Notes: a model not told the origin generated them from the letters alone. Positions 50,387 to 59,332 are shown, counted from the first letter of the stretch. The stretch is 64,000 nucleotides of DNA from Ga0077555 sp050187415 (GCA_050187415.1 JBFWXN010000023.1:7799-71798), one strand, 5' to 3'. Numbers and translations are program-made.

Positions 50387-51787
50387 TCAAACGAGCATCC
50401 GCACCGGGTCCTCGATGAAGGCACGGAATGCGTTGAGAAGCTCGGCCCCAACCGCACCGTCGACGACGCGGTGATCGCACGAGAGCGTGCAACTCATGAT
50501 GGTCGCGACCTTGACCTCCGTGCCGGACACGACGGGCCGCTTCTCGCCTGCACCGACCGCGAGAATAGTCGCATGCGGCGGGTTGATCACGGCGTCGAAC
50601 GCCTTGATCCCATACATGCCGAGGTTCGAGATCGACGTGGTGCCGCCTTGATACTCGTGCGGCGCGAGACGGCGGTTGCGGGCCCTGGCGGCAAGATCCT
50701 TCATCTCGTTCGAGATCTCGGCCAGCGTCTTGAGCTCGGCATGGCGGATGATGGGGGTGAACAAACCTCCTTCGACCGCAACGGCGACGCCCACGTCGGA
50801 GTGCCGGTGGCGCAACATTCCCGCTTCCGTCCAGGTCGCGTTCGCGGCGGGCACCTGCTGCAACGCCAGCGCCAGCGCCTTGATGACGAAGTCGTTGACC
50901 GAAAGCTTGTAGGCTTTGGGGCCCTCTTTCGGCGACGCCGCATTGATCCGTTCGCGCGCCGAAAGCAGTTCGTCCAGCACGCAATCGACGGTCATGTAAA
51001 AGTGCGGAATGGTCTGCTTCGACTGCGTGAGGCGCTGGGCGATGACGCGGCGCATGCCGTCGTGCGGGACCGTTTCGTAGCTGTCACGTTCGTAGAGCGC
51101 CAATACCTTGTCGTCCGGCATCGGGGAGATGGCGAGTTGCCCGGTTGCCGGCGCGACGGGTGTTGCGCGCGCCCCCGATTGGGAGACGAGACCACGCGAG
51201 GCAGGCGCGGGCATGCCCTCACGCTCCGCGCGCACAATGTCCCGCTGTACGATGCGGCCGTGTGGACCGGACCCCGTCAGCCGCGCGAGATCGAAGCCCT
51301 TCTCCGTTGCCAGCCGCCGCGCCAAGGGTGACGCGACGATGCGCGCCGATGCGTCGTGGCCATTGCTCGGCGTGGGACTGGATAGAGCCGGCTTGGCATC
51401 CGGCGCAGGCGCTTGCGATTGGGGCTGCTCAGCGGGTGACGTGGCCGGCGTTTTCGGCGACGGGCCGGCTTTGGGCTTGGACCCGGATGTCTCGGCGGCC
51501 CCGGTGGTCGACTTTTGCGGGGCCGATTTCGTGCCGCGCTCCTCGCCCTCTTCCAGTAGGACGGCGATCGGGGTGTTGACGGCGACCTTCTCCGTCCCTT
51601 CCTCGATCAGCAGCTCGCCGACGGTCCCCTCGTCGACGGCCTCCACCTCCATGGTCGCCTTGTCCGTTTCAATTTCGGCGATGATGTCGCCCGCCTTCAC
51701 CTTCTGGCCGACCGAGACGAGCCACTTGGCGAGCTTCCCTTCCTCCATGGTCGGTGAGAGAGCAGGCATCAGGATGTTGGTCGGCAT
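50387..51787 (-). CDS. pdhC: Dihydrolipoyllysine-residue acetyltransferase (PDH E2)
   Basis: The 466-residue E2 carries one N-terminal lipoyl domain with Lys43 in IETDKATMEVEA. A Pro/Ala/Ser-rich linker follows (about 85-145), then the E1/E3-binding domain (ASPLARRLATEKGFDLARLTGSGPHGRIVQRD), a second linker and the catalytic domain ending with SCDHRVVDGAVGAELLNAFRAF. It forms the core of the pyruvate dehydrogenase complex. Unlike the usual pdhA-pdhB-pdhC run, two small unknown genes separate it from pdhB here. Confidence 0.95.
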   Translation of the reverse strand: MPTNILMPALSPTMEEGKLAKWLVSVGQKVKAGDIIAEIETDKATMEVEAVDEGTVGELLIEEGTEKVAVNTPIAVLLEEGEERGTKSAPQKSTTGAAETSGSKPKAGPSPKTPATSPAEQPQSQAPAPDAKPALSSPTPSNGHDASARIVASPLARRLATEKGFDLARLTGSGPHGRIVQRDIVRAEREGMPAPASRGLVSQSGARATPVAPATGQLAISPMPDDKVLALYERDSYETVPHDGMRRVIAQRLTQSKQTIPHFYMTVDCVLDELLSARERINAASPKEGPKAYKLSVNDFVIKALALALQQVPAANATWTEAGMLRHRHSDVGVAVAVEGGLFTPIIRHAELKTLAEISNEMKDLAARARNRRLAPHEYQGGTTSISNLGMYGIKAFDAVINPPHATILAVGAGEKRPVVSGTEVKVATIMSCTLSCDHRVVDGAVGAELLNAFRAFIEDPVRMLV

Positions 51788-51903
51788 CGGTGGGGAACCT
51801 TCAGGGATAGGGGCGAAGCGACTGGCGTTTGCCGAACCGCGAACCCATCAGAATTTGCCGGTAATCCGCCGCCGCGTCCACGACGGGGTTGAATGTCGGA
51901 GCA

Positions 51904-52293
51904 CTATAGCCCACCCGTGCGCATCATGAGAAATGCATCGTTCGGGGTAAAACGGACCATGCCATCCGCGATAACCAGCGTTTGAGGCCTGTCGATACGC
52001 ATCTCGTGCGACGTATGCCAGATCTCGACGCCCTGCGCCTCGAGCCGTGTCCTGATTTCCGCGGCCTCCCCGATATGACCGGCATCCAACGCCCGGACGA
52101 GTTGCAGGAACAAAGGCGCGTAGTCGGCATACGCCGGACGATGCGAGAAGGCACCCTGCATCAGGCTTTCGCTCTCGCTCTGGAGACGCGCGACCTCGCC
52201 CAGCGTCTTGTCGTTGGCGCGGACCTCGATCAGGCCGCCGTCGGCTGTGAGACGCACCGAGGCAGAACGTCGTTGCGGGCGCGGGCGGCGCAT
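51904..52293 (-). CDS. Uncharacterised 129-residue protein inside pdh cluster
   Basis: I do not recognise the family. ATG 52293 is fixed by a very good site (GAGGAGG) seven bases upstream. The protein starts with a basic stretch (MRRPRPQRRS), then SVRLTADGGLIEVRANDKTLGEVARLQSESESLM, a helical part rich in Ala/Leu (YADYAPLFLQLVRALDAGHIGEAAEIRTRLEAQGVEIW), and a beta-rich end (PQTLVIADGMVRFTPNDAFLMMRTGG). No signal or membrane segment is visible, so it is probably cytoplasmic. It sits between pdhB and pdhC. Confidence 0.75.
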   Translation of the reverse strand: MRRPRPQRRSASVRLTADGGLIEVRANDKTLGEVARLQSESESLMQGAFSHRPAYADYAPLFLQLVRALDAGHIGEAAEIRTRLEAQGVEIWHTSHEMRIDRPQTLVIADGMVRFTPNDAFLMMRTGGL

Positions 52294-52359
52294 CTCGTCA
52301 CCTCCTCTGTTTTGCGGCGACCGAAAGACGGTCGGCACGCCGTCGTCGGCTTCGGCCGC

Positions 52360-52815
52360 TCAGCTCCACTGGCCGGCCCGGCCTCCGCTGCCACCCCTGC
52401 CGTCCGACCAGCGGTAGACGAACGTCAGATAGGCAAGGGTCAGATAGACACAGACGGCAACACTCCATCCGATCGCGACGCCCAGCTCCTGCATCGACCA
52501 GCCGTTGTCCAGAACCGCAGCCACCGCCACCGGATTGCGCAGCTGCAAGACCGAAATCGTCGGCGCCGGCAGTTTGCCCCACGCTGCAAAAAGACCGTTC
52601 TGGATATTCTGCACGGTTGCCGCCACGCCGCCGAGAAACACGAGCCCTGTCGACAACAGCGCGAAGGCAATCAAGCGGAGCATGAACGGGGCTTGCGCCA
52701 GAAACAGATAGAGCGCCGCCAGATAACCCGAAACGAGCGTGAAGAAGAGCGAGAAGACAGTCAGCACCGTGTCGATGGCGTTGAAGAGCTGTTGCGTAAG
52801 CTCGGCCTCGGACAT
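52360..52815 (-). CDS. Uncharacterised membrane protein inside pdh cluster
   Basis: The 151-residue protein has four hydrophobic segments (about residues 15-42, 44-68, 88-100 weak, and 108-135). An NIQNGLFAAWGKLPAPTISVLQLRNP loop lies between the second and third. The N-terminus MSEAELTQQLFNAIDTVL is amphipathic and the C-terminus is Gly/Arg-rich. I do not recognise the family. It lies 64 bases after pdhB on the same strand and may be cotranscribed with it. Confidence 0.72.
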   Translation of the reverse strand: MSEAELTQQLFNAIDTVLTVFSLFFTLVSGYLAALYLFLAQAPFMLRLIAFALLSTGLVFLGGVAATVQNIQNGLFAAWGKLPAPTISVLQLRNPVAVAAVLDNGWSMQELGVAIGWSVAVCVYLTLAYLTFVYRWSDGRGGSGGRAGQWS

Positions 52816-52879
52816 GGCTGGCCCGACCTTCTGTCCACTCGACGCAATCGTCCGCCGACGCCATCGCGACTCGATCGGC

Positions 52880-54283
52880 CTAGACGTAGCACACGCGTTT
52901 CACCGCCTCGACGACCATCTCCGCGGACGGCAAAGCGAGCTTTTCCAAATTCGCCGCGTAGGGCATCGGCACGTCGGCGCCGGAGATCTTGCCCGGTGGC
53001 GCGTCGAGGTAATCGAACGCCTGGATTGCGACTTGGGCGCAGATTTCGGAACCGACCGAGCAGACCGGCCAGGCTTCCTCGACCGTCACGATGCGATTTG
53101 TTTTTTTGACCGAGCCGAGGATCGTATCCCAGTCGATGGGACGTAGTGACCGCAGATCGATCACCTCGCACTCGATACCCTCGCCCGCCAGCGCCTCGGC
53201 GGCGGACAGAGCATACGTCATTCCACGCGCGAACGAGACCACGGTGCAATGCGCACCGGACCGCGCGATCCGCGCCTTACCGATCGGCACGAGCCACTCG
53301 GCATCCTTCGGTACCGGTCCCGACGTGCCATAGAGCATCTCGTTCTCGAGGACGAGTACCGGGTTCGGATCGCGAATGGCGGACTTGAGCAGGCCCTTGG
53401 CATCGGCCGGGTTCGAGGGGGCCACGACTTTCAGTCCGGGAATGTGCGCATACCAGGACGAGTAGCACTGCGAGTGCTGAGCCCCCACGCGCGCTGCTGC
53501 ACCATTCGGGCCGCGAAAGACGATGGGTGACCCCATCTGGCCCCCGGACATATAGAGCGTCTTGGCCGCCGAGTTGATGATCTGGTCGATGGCCTGCATG
53601 GCAAAGTTCCAGGTCATGAACTCGACGATGGGCTTCAGTCCCGCCATGGCCGCACCGACGCCGACGCCGGCGAATCCCTGTTCCGTGATCGGCGTGTCGA
53701 TCACCCGCTTGGGTCCGAACTCGTCGAGGAGACCCTGTGAGACTTTGTAGGCGCCCTGATATTGGGCGACCTCCTCACCCATCAGAAACACATCCCTGTC
53801 ACGGCGCATTTCTTCGGCCATCGCATCCCGCAGGGCTTCCCGCATCGTCTGGGTTGCGGTCTCGCCGGTGTAATCCGACTGCGCTTGCGACGCCGCCGGC
53901 TGCTGCGCAGGTGTGGCCGGCGCCTTCGCGTCCACGGCCGCCGTCGCTGCCGTATGCGGCTGAGAGGCCGCGTTGCCATTGGCCTTCATCGGTGCCGTGT
54001 GCGCCGCTGGGGCGGGCGAAGGCGACGCGCCTGCCGCTTCCCCTTCGCCGCGAACAACCGCGATCGGCGTGTTGACCGCCACCTTCTCGGTACCCTCGGC
54101 TACCAAGAGCTCGACGATTTCGCCCTCGTCGACGGCCTCGACCTCCATGGTCGCCTTGTCGGTCTCGATCTCGGCGATGGCATCGCCCGGTTTGACGTGA
54201 CTGCCGACATCGACGAGCCACTTGGCGAGCTTGCCCTCTTCCATGGTGGGCGAGAGCGCAGGCATCAGGATCTGGATGGTCAT
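52880..54283 (-). CDS. pdhB: Pyruvate dehydrogenase E1 component beta subunit with N-terminal lipoyl domain
   Basis: The 467-residue protein begins with a lipoyl domain (residues 1-80, Lys43 in IETDKATMEVEA), followed by an Ala/Pro/Thr linker of about 65 residues. The E1-beta transketolase-like domain then runs from about 142 (TMREALRDAMAEEMRRDRDVFLMGEEVAQYQGAYKVSQGL). An E1-beta carrying a lipoyl domain is the alphaproteobacterial form. The lipoyl domain is very like that of the pdhC product. It starts directly after the TAG of a 71-residue frame that fills the gap to pdhA. Confidence 0.95.
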   Translation of the reverse strand: MTIQILMPALSPTMEEGKLAKWLVDVGSHVKPGDAIAEIETDKATMEVEAVDEGEIVELLVAEGTEKVAVNTPIAVVRGEGEAAGASPSPAPAAHTAPMKANGNAASQPHTAATAAVDAKAPATPAQQPAASQAQSDYTGETATQTMREALRDAMAEEMRRDRDVFLMGEEVAQYQGAYKVSQGLLDEFGPKRVIDTPITEQGFAGVGVGAAMAGLKPIVEFMTWNFAMQAIDQIINSAAKTLYMSGGQMGSPIVFRGPNGAAARVGAQHSQCYSSWYAHIPGLKVVAPSNPADAKGLLKSAIRDPNPVLVLENEMLYGTSGPVPKDAEWLVPIGKARIARSGAHCTVVSFARGMTYALSAAEALAGEGIECEVIDLRSLRPIDWDTILGSVKKTNRIVTVEEAWPVCSVGSEICAQVAIQAFDYLDAPPGKISGADVPMPYAANLEKLALPSAEMVVEAVKRVCYV

Positions 54284-54499
54284 CTAGCGTGGCTCGTCGG
54301 ATGGCGTTTCGGTTGAGGGGGAGTCAAACGGCCGGAGCAGGCCGAGGAAGAACACGATGACGTCGAGGGGCGGCGCCGAAACATCCTCCCGATCGAACAG
54401 GGGGCGGGTCAAGAGCCAATCGCGCCGCTCCAGCTCGAAGGCCGCCGGCAGTCCCTCGAGGCCGGCATATGCAGCAGGCGTTCGGGTGTACTCGATCAT
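54284..54499 (-). CDS. Small uncharacterised ORF between pdhA and pdhB
   Basis: The 71-residue frame starts at ATG 54499, 16 bases after the pdhA stop, and its TAG is immediately followed by the pdhB ATG. MIEYTRTPAAYAGLEGLPAAFELERRDWLLTRPLFDREDVSAPPLDVIVFFLGLLRPFD reads like real protein (balanced composition, few Arg runs), unlike most shadow frames here. The exact packing between two cotranscribed genes supports a coding role. The ribosome-binding site is only a weak GGCAGG close to the start. I do not recognise the family. Confidence 0.6.
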   Translation of the reverse strand: MIEYTRTPAAYAGLEGLPAAFELERRDWLLTRPLFDREDVSAPPLDVIVFFLGLLRPFDSPSTETPSDEPR

Positions 54500-54515
54500 C
54501 CTGCCAGCGCAATCA

Positions 54516-55547
54516 TCACGCCTCCACCAAGACGTCGGTCCAAAGCTCCGACGGGTCGGGCTCCGGCTCGTTCTGGGCAAATTCGGCGGCCTCCGCGACG
54601 GTCTTTCGGATCTCGGCGTCGATGGACTTCAGTTCATCCTCGCCGACCAGCCGGCCATCCAGCAGACGCTTCCGCACTCGCTCGATCGGATCCTGCTGCT
54701 CTCGTACCTTGTCGACTTCCTCGCGCGTCCGGTATTTGGCCGGATCCGACATCGAGTGGCCACGATACCGGTAAGTCAGCATCTCGAGGATATAGGGCCC
54801 CTTGCCGGAACGTGCATGCGCGGCAACCTTTTCGCCGGCAGCCCGGCACGCACGGACGTCCATGCCATCGACTTGCTCACCCGGGATATCGAAAGAAAGG
54901 CCACGGTGAGAGAAGTTTGTCGTCGCCGCCGCTCGCTCGATGGCGGTACCCATCGCGTAACGGTTGTTCTCGATGACGAAGATCACGGGCAGATGCCAGA
55001 GCTTCGCCATGTTGAAGGTCTCGTAGACCTGGCCCTGGTTGGCTGCGCCGTCGCCGAAGTAGCACCAGCAGACATTGTCGTTGCCCCGGTAGACGTTGGC
55101 GAAAGCGAGCCCCGCCCCCAACGGCACCGACGCTCCGACGATGCCGTGACCGCCGTAGAAATTCTTCTCCTTCGAGAACATGTGCATGGAGCCGCCCTTG
55201 CCGCGCGAGTAGCCGCTGCGCCTGCCGGTCAGCTCGGCCATGACCCCTTTCGGGTCCATGCCCGTCGCCAGCATGTGGCCATGATCGCGATAGGTGGTGA
55301 CGACCTGATCGCCGTCTTTCGCCGCCATCTGCAAGCCGACGACAACGGCCTCCTGGCCAATGTAGAGATGGCAGAAGCCGCCGATGAAACCCATGCCGTA
55401 GAGCTGACCGGCGCGCTCCTCGAACCGGCGGATCAGAAGCATCTCCCGGTAGGCGGCAAGCTCCTCCTCGCGCGTGAACGTGGGGGGGGCCGGAAAGCTG
55501 TGGGCAGACGCCTGAGCCAAAGTGCCCTCAGTGCCGTTGGGCGCCAT
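54516..55547 (-). CDS. pdhA: Pyruvate dehydrogenase E1 component alpha subunit
   Basis: The 343-residue ThDP enzyme decarboxylates pyruvate together with PdhB. The ThDP/Mg motif GDGAANQGQVYE...VIENN is intact. The phosphorylation-loop region of the family (TYRYRGHSMSDPAKYRTREE) is also present, with Ser residues that are phosphorylated in mitochondria. The N-terminus before FTREEELAAYREMLLIRRFEERAGQLYGMG is Pro/Ala/Ser-rich. It is the first gene of the pdhA-ORF-pdhB run, and the ATG has an AAGGAGG site. Confidence 0.96.
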   Translation of the reverse strand: MAPNGTEGTLAQASAHSFPAPPTFTREEELAAYREMLLIRRFEERAGQLYGMGFIGGFCHLYIGQEAVVVGLQMAAKDGDQVVTTYRDHGHMLATGMDPKGVMAELTGRRSGYSRGKGGSMHMFSKEKNFYGGHGIVGASVPLGAGLAFANVYRGNDNVCWCYFGDGAANQGQVYETFNMAKLWHLPVIFVIENNRYAMGTAIERAAATTNFSHRGLSFDIPGEQVDGMDVRACRAAGEKVAAHARSGKGPYILEMLTYRYRGHSMSDPAKYRTREEVDKVREQQDPIERVRKRLLDGRLVGEDELKSIDAEIRKTVAEAAEFAQNEPEPDPSELWTDVLVEA

Positions 55548-55704
55548 GGTTCCTCCTTGCGGGATGGGTCGCCGCAGCGACCACGGGTGGATGCGGAAAA
55601 CCCTACACGAGCCTCCGGGTGCGGGCTAGTGGACAGCACGCGCGGCCTCCGGCTCGGAAAAAGGCGACGAAAGATCGGACTACCCGTGCGGCTCGGCTCG
55701 GCGC

Positions 55705-56019
55705 TCAGCGCAGCGAGGCCATGCGCGGATCATGCTCGAGCAAAATGCGCTCACCGGGGCGTGCAAAGGCCAGATCGGAGCGCGCCAGCTCCTCGACGAA
55801 GCCAGGGTCGGGGCTCACCGGATCGAGCAGGGCAACTTCATGCCGCAATGCGGCGCGCACGGTCTCGAGACCCTGAAGCTCGCGAGCGAGCAATGCTGCT
55901 CGCTCTTGGAGCCCCCTGCGGGCATCGAGACCGTGCTTGCCGTGAATGGCGTGAAACCCGAAGTAACCTGTCATGCAGCAGCAAAGGAGCAAAACCAGAG
56001 TTTGCCGTTGCATACGCAT
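55705..56019 (-). CDS. FtsB/DivIC-like septum formation initiator
   Basis: The 104-residue protein has one membrane helix (about residues 7-27) and a coiled coil (about 35-65, LDARRGLQERAALLARELQGLETVRAALRHEVALL). A short globular end ELARSDLAFARPGERILL follows, matching the FtsB/DivIC plan. FtsB joins FtsL and FtsQ in activating septal peptidoglycan synthesis. Its place between eno and pdhA is standard in proteobacteria (eno-ftsB). The cysteine cluster LLLCCCM in the membrane helix is unusual. Confidence 0.85.
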   Translation of the reverse strand: MRMQRQTLVLLLCCCMTGYFGFHAIHGKHGLDARRGLQERAALLARELQGLETVRAALRHEVALLDPVSPDPGFVEELARSDLAFARPGERILLEHDPRMASLR

Positions 56020-56221
56020 TCGATCTTCTCGCTCACGCTACGCGAAACCTTTGTCGCTCGACGCTCGAACTGGCGACACCGGTGAGTGTAGGGCCGGATG
56101 GTAAAGTGCGCGTAAAGCTGCACCCGAAAATCTGCGGTACCACGCCGCATCCAAGCTCGCCTCGGTCGGGGAACAGCCTGGCGCCCAACACAAGGCCGCA
56201 CGTGCATCTGAACCGCCCGCT

Positions 56222-57532
56222 TCAACCCTCTGCTCGTGTTCGAGCGATTCCTGCTCCCGCGCGCACAATCGATCGGCCGGCATAGCTGGCCGTATCGCCC
56301 AACTCCTCCTCGATCCGGATCAACTGGTTGTATTTTGCGAGCCGGTCCGACCGCGACAGCGAACCCGTCTTGATCTGACCGCAGTTCGTGGCCACCGCGA
56401 GATCGGCAATGGTCGCATCCTCGGTCTCTCCCGACCGGTGCGACATGACGGCGGTATAGCCGGCGCGATGCGCCATATCGACGGCCGCCAGCGTCTCGGT
56501 CAACGATCCGATCTGATTGACCTTGATCAAGATCGAGTTGGCGATGCCCTCACGGATGCCGCGGGCAAGGCGCTCTGTGTTGGTCACGAACAGATCGTCA
56601 CCGACGAGTTGGCAGGAGTTGCCGACGAGCTCGGTGAGAGCCTTCCAGCCGGCCCAGTCATCCTCGGACATGCCGTCTTCGATGGAAATGATCGGGTAGC
56701 GCCCGACGAGTTCAGCGAGATACCGCGCCATGGCTTCCGGCGCCAGGCTCTTGCCTTCGCCCTCCAGCTCGTACGTGCCATCCTTGAAGAACTCTGTTGC
56801 GGCGCAATCGAGCGCCAGCACGACGTCGTCACCGGGCTTGTAGCCGGCCTTCTCGATCGACGTCATGATGAAGCCGAGGGCCTCGTCAGCCGACTTCAGG
56901 TTCGGCGCAAAGCCCCCCTCGTCGCCGACATTGGTTGCATGTCCCGCGGACGCGAGGCCCTTCCGCAACGTGTGGAAGATCTCGGATCCCATGCGGATCG
57001 CGTCGGCGCAGGTCGCCGCCCCGACCGGCATGATCATGAACTCCTGGATGTCGATCGGATTGTCCGCGTGCGCGCCGCCGTTGATGATGTTCATCATCGG
57101 CACCGGCAGCACGTGGGCCTGCGTCCCACCGACGTAGCGATAGAGCGGAAGATCGCGCGCGGCTGCCGCGGCTTTGGCGGTGGCGAGCGAGACGCCGAGG
57201 ATGGCGTTGGCGCCGAGGCGGTTCTTGTTCGATGTGCCATCGAGCCTGATCAGCAGCTCGTCGATGCCGCGCTGATCCTCCGCATCCATCCCCGCGAGTG
57301 TGTCGAAAATCTCGCCATTGACCGCATCGACCGCCTTCGTCACGCCCTTGCCGAGGTAGCGGCCCGGGTCGCCGTCGCGCAGTTCGACCGCCTCATGGGC
57401 GCCTGTCGATGCCCCCGAGGGGATGCCGGCGCGGCCCTTCGAGCCGTCCTCCAGGATGACATCGACCTCGACCGTCGGATTGCCTCGCGAGTCGAGTATT
57501 TCGCGGCCCTTGATATCGACGATCGCAGTCAT
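56222..57532 (-). CDS. eno: Enolase
   Basis: The 436-residue glycolytic enzyme interconverts 2-phosphoglycerate and phosphoenolpyruvate. The start MTAIVDIKGREILDSRGNPTVEVDV fits the family, so the in-frame extension to 57676 is not used. Substrate and metal motifs include SGASTGAHEAVELRDGD, the metal-site ALDCAATEF and SIEDGMSEDDW, and the signature SILIKVNQIGSLTETL with the catalytic Lys. The C-terminal YAGRSIVRAGAGIARTRAEG extends a few residues past most homologues. It is upstream of ftsB-like and pdhA on the same strand. Confidence 0.96.
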   Translation of the reverse strand: MTAIVDIKGREILDSRGNPTVEVDVILEDGSKGRAGIPSGASTGAHEAVELRDGDPGRYLGKGVTKAVDAVNGEIFDTLAGMDAEDQRGIDELLIRLDGTSNKNRLGANAILGVSLATAKAAAAARDLPLYRYVGGTQAHVLPVPMMNIINGGAHADNPIDIQEFMIMPVGAATCADAIRMGSEIFHTLRKGLASAGHATNVGDEGGFAPNLKSADEALGFIMTSIEKAGYKPGDDVVLALDCAATEFFKDGTYELEGEGKSLAPEAMARYLAELVGRYPIISIEDGMSEDDWAGWKALTELVGNSCQLVGDDLFVTNTERLARGIREGIANSILIKVNQIGSLTETLAAVDMAHRAGYTAVMSHRSGETEDATIADLAVATNCGQIKTGSLSRSDRLAKYNQLIRIEEELGDTASYAGRSIVRAGAGIARTRAEG

Positions 57533-57743
57533 AGTCTGTGCTCCGTTTGCCCGGGGTTGCGCGCGTTCTAGCCGACGAACGCTCGAAGTTAAAGCGCGCG
57601 CCCGATGCCGCGGGATGGGAACTTGCCCACTGGACGCGCCGGTCCGGTGCGCATGGGCTGCGTGCGGTCGCATCAAGCTTGCCCGACCTCCGGGTCTGAC
57701 CTATCACCCGCCCACCCGTTTGCCTGCGAGCGAGATTGCGCCG

Positions 57744-58667
57744 ATGAGCGAAAGCTTGGCCTTTGCCCTGATCCTGAACGCCCCACCCGAGTCAGGACTG
57801 CTCGGCGCCACGGAGATCATGGGCGTACGGGGCGCACTCGAGGGCGAGACGGTGCTTGACGAGCGGTGGCTCGCACCGGGCGAGGCCTGGGAAGCGCTGT
57901 TGGCGCGTGCCGAGGACGCCGATGCGTCGCCCCTGATCGCCCGTGTCCGAGAGGCTCTCGGCGACCGGCCGATCGACGTAAATCTGGTGGGCGCGGACCT
58001 TGCGACACGGCGCAAGCAGCTTCTCGTCGCCGATATGGATTCGACCATCATCGGCCAGGAGTGCATCGACGAGATGGGCGACGTCCTCGGCATCAAGTCA
58101 CGTATCGCAGCCATCACGGAGCGAGCCATGCGTGGCGAACTCGACTTCGAGGGCGCGTTGCGTGCGCGGATGGCGCTGCTTGCGGGCCTGACGGAAGACG
58201 ATCTCCAACAAGTCTTCGATCGCCGCATCACCCTGACGCCGGGCGCCCGGACTGTGGTCCGAACCATGCGCGCGAACGGCGCCTTTACGGCTCTCGTTTC
58301 GGGCGGCTTCACCTACTTCACGAGCCGCGTTGCTGCGGCAGTCGGGTTCGAGTTCAACCGCGCCAACATCCTCGAGGTCGCCGCAGGCCGCCTCACGGGA
58401 CGGGTGATCGAACCGATCCTCGGGCGTGAGGCCAAACTCGCGGCCTTGCTCGAGCTGGCGGATGAGCGCGGACTGGACCCAGGGTCAGCCCTCGCGGTCG
58501 GTGATGGCGCCAACGACCTCGCCATGATCGGAGCGGCGGGCCTCGGGGTTGCTTTTCGAGCGAAGCCCATCGTGGCCGCAGAGGCCGATGCTGGCATCAC
58601 GCATGGCGATCTGACGGCCTTGCTTTACTTGCAGGGCTATTGCCGGGACGAATTCGTAACCGCCTGA
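57744..58667 (+). CDS. serB: Phosphoserine phosphatase SerB
   Basis: The 307-residue HAD enzyme removes phosphate from phosphoserine, the last step of serine synthesis. The nucleophile is Asp97 and the acid/base is Asp99 in ADMDSTIIGQECIDEMG. The phosphate Ser is in VSGGFTYF, and the Mg residues are in VGDGANDLAMI. The first about 90 residues are a divergent ACT-like regulatory part, as in other alphaproteobacterial SerB. The ATG at 57744 is chosen from the family start, and the open frame upstream is not used. It is divergent from eno and converges on the next gene with an 11-base gap. Confidence 0.95.
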   Translation: MSESLAFALILNAPPESGLLGATEIMGVRGALEGETVLDERWLAPGEAWEALLARAEDADASPLIARVREALGDRPIDVNLVGADLATRRKQLLVADMDSTIIGQECIDEMGDVLGIKSRIAAITERAMRGELDFEGALRARMALLAGLTEDDLQQVFDRRITLTPGARTVVRTMRANGAFTALVSGGFTYFTSRVAAAVGFEFNRANILEVAAGRLTGRVIEPILGREAKLAALLELADERGLDPGSALAVGDGANDLAMIGAAGLGVAFRAKPIVAAEADAGITHGDLTALLYLQGYCRDEFVTA

Positions 58668-58678
58668 AGCCGCGCGTC

Positions 58679-59332
58679 TCACCAACCGAAGGCGCCTCTG
58701 ATGCGCGCCGCGAATGCGTCGGCGAGTGGCCTCCAGCGTTGCAAGGCCTCGGCCGCCGCCCGCTTGAAACCAACCCTCAAGCGATGCGCCGCCTGCCAGA
58801 TGCCCGTCGCCCGCGCCTGCTCGACGAGGTGTTCCTTCCATGGCAGGAACCAGTTGTAGCCGCGGGCAAACCACGCGAGTTCCATCAGCCGCGGCTGCGT
58901 GAGTTGGAAGATCCGTGCGAAAAGCGCCGTGCCGGCCACTTTTGCAAAAGCGAAGAGAGCCGTCGCGATGAGCACCCGTCCGCTGGCGATCAACCAGACT
59001 GCCGCGAGCTTCAACGGCAAGAAGAGCAGCGTCGGCGCTGCGAAAACACACAGCGCCGCGATGGGTGGCAACGCTGCAATTCTCGCCTCGATCCATGCGA
59101 TCGGACGGAATCTGGCGAGCCAGCCGAGCGCCGCCGCCAGCGGCCTCCATCCCCACTCCTCGAAGACGATGACAACTGCAAGGACGATGCCGAGTGCCTG
59201 GCGTGCCGCTGCTCTGAGCAATCGAACGGCGCGGATGGCATATCTGGCCGCGTTGCCACGTTGAATGGACGGAACCAGAAGGCCCCGTCGTCGCTCTGGG
59301 GCCGGCGCTTGTCCACTATCTTGGTCGGCCAT
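58679..59332 (-). CDS. Uncharacterised membrane protein
   Basis: I do not recognise a named family. The 217-residue protein starts at ATG 59332 (MADQDSGQAPAP). It has hydrophobic segments at about residues 45-60 and 90-135, the latter probably two passes including PPIAALCVFAAPTLLFLPLKLAAVWLIASGR. A conserved-looking motif AKVAGTALFARIFQLTQPRLMELAWFARGYNWFLPWKE follows, and a basic C-terminal amphipathic end. The sequence GRVLIATALFAFAKVAGTALFARIF suggests a membrane-associated helix bundle. It converges on serB. Confidence 0.7.
   Translation of the reverse strand: MADQDSGQAPAPERRRGLLVPSIQRGNAARYAIRAVRLLRAAARQALGIVLAVVIVFEEWGWRPLAAALGWLARFRPIAWIEARIAALPPIAALCVFAAPTLLFLPLKLAAVWLIASGRVLIATALFAFAKVAGTALFARIFQLTQPRLMELAWFARGYNWFLPWKEHLVEQARATGIWQAAHRLRVGFKRAAAEALQRWRPLADAFAARIRGAFGW

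Noticed and set aside
54357..56285. Open frame of 642 codons on the plus strand opposite pdhA and the FtsB-like gene
   Set aside because: It crosses three minus-strand genes and their gaps without any domain signal.
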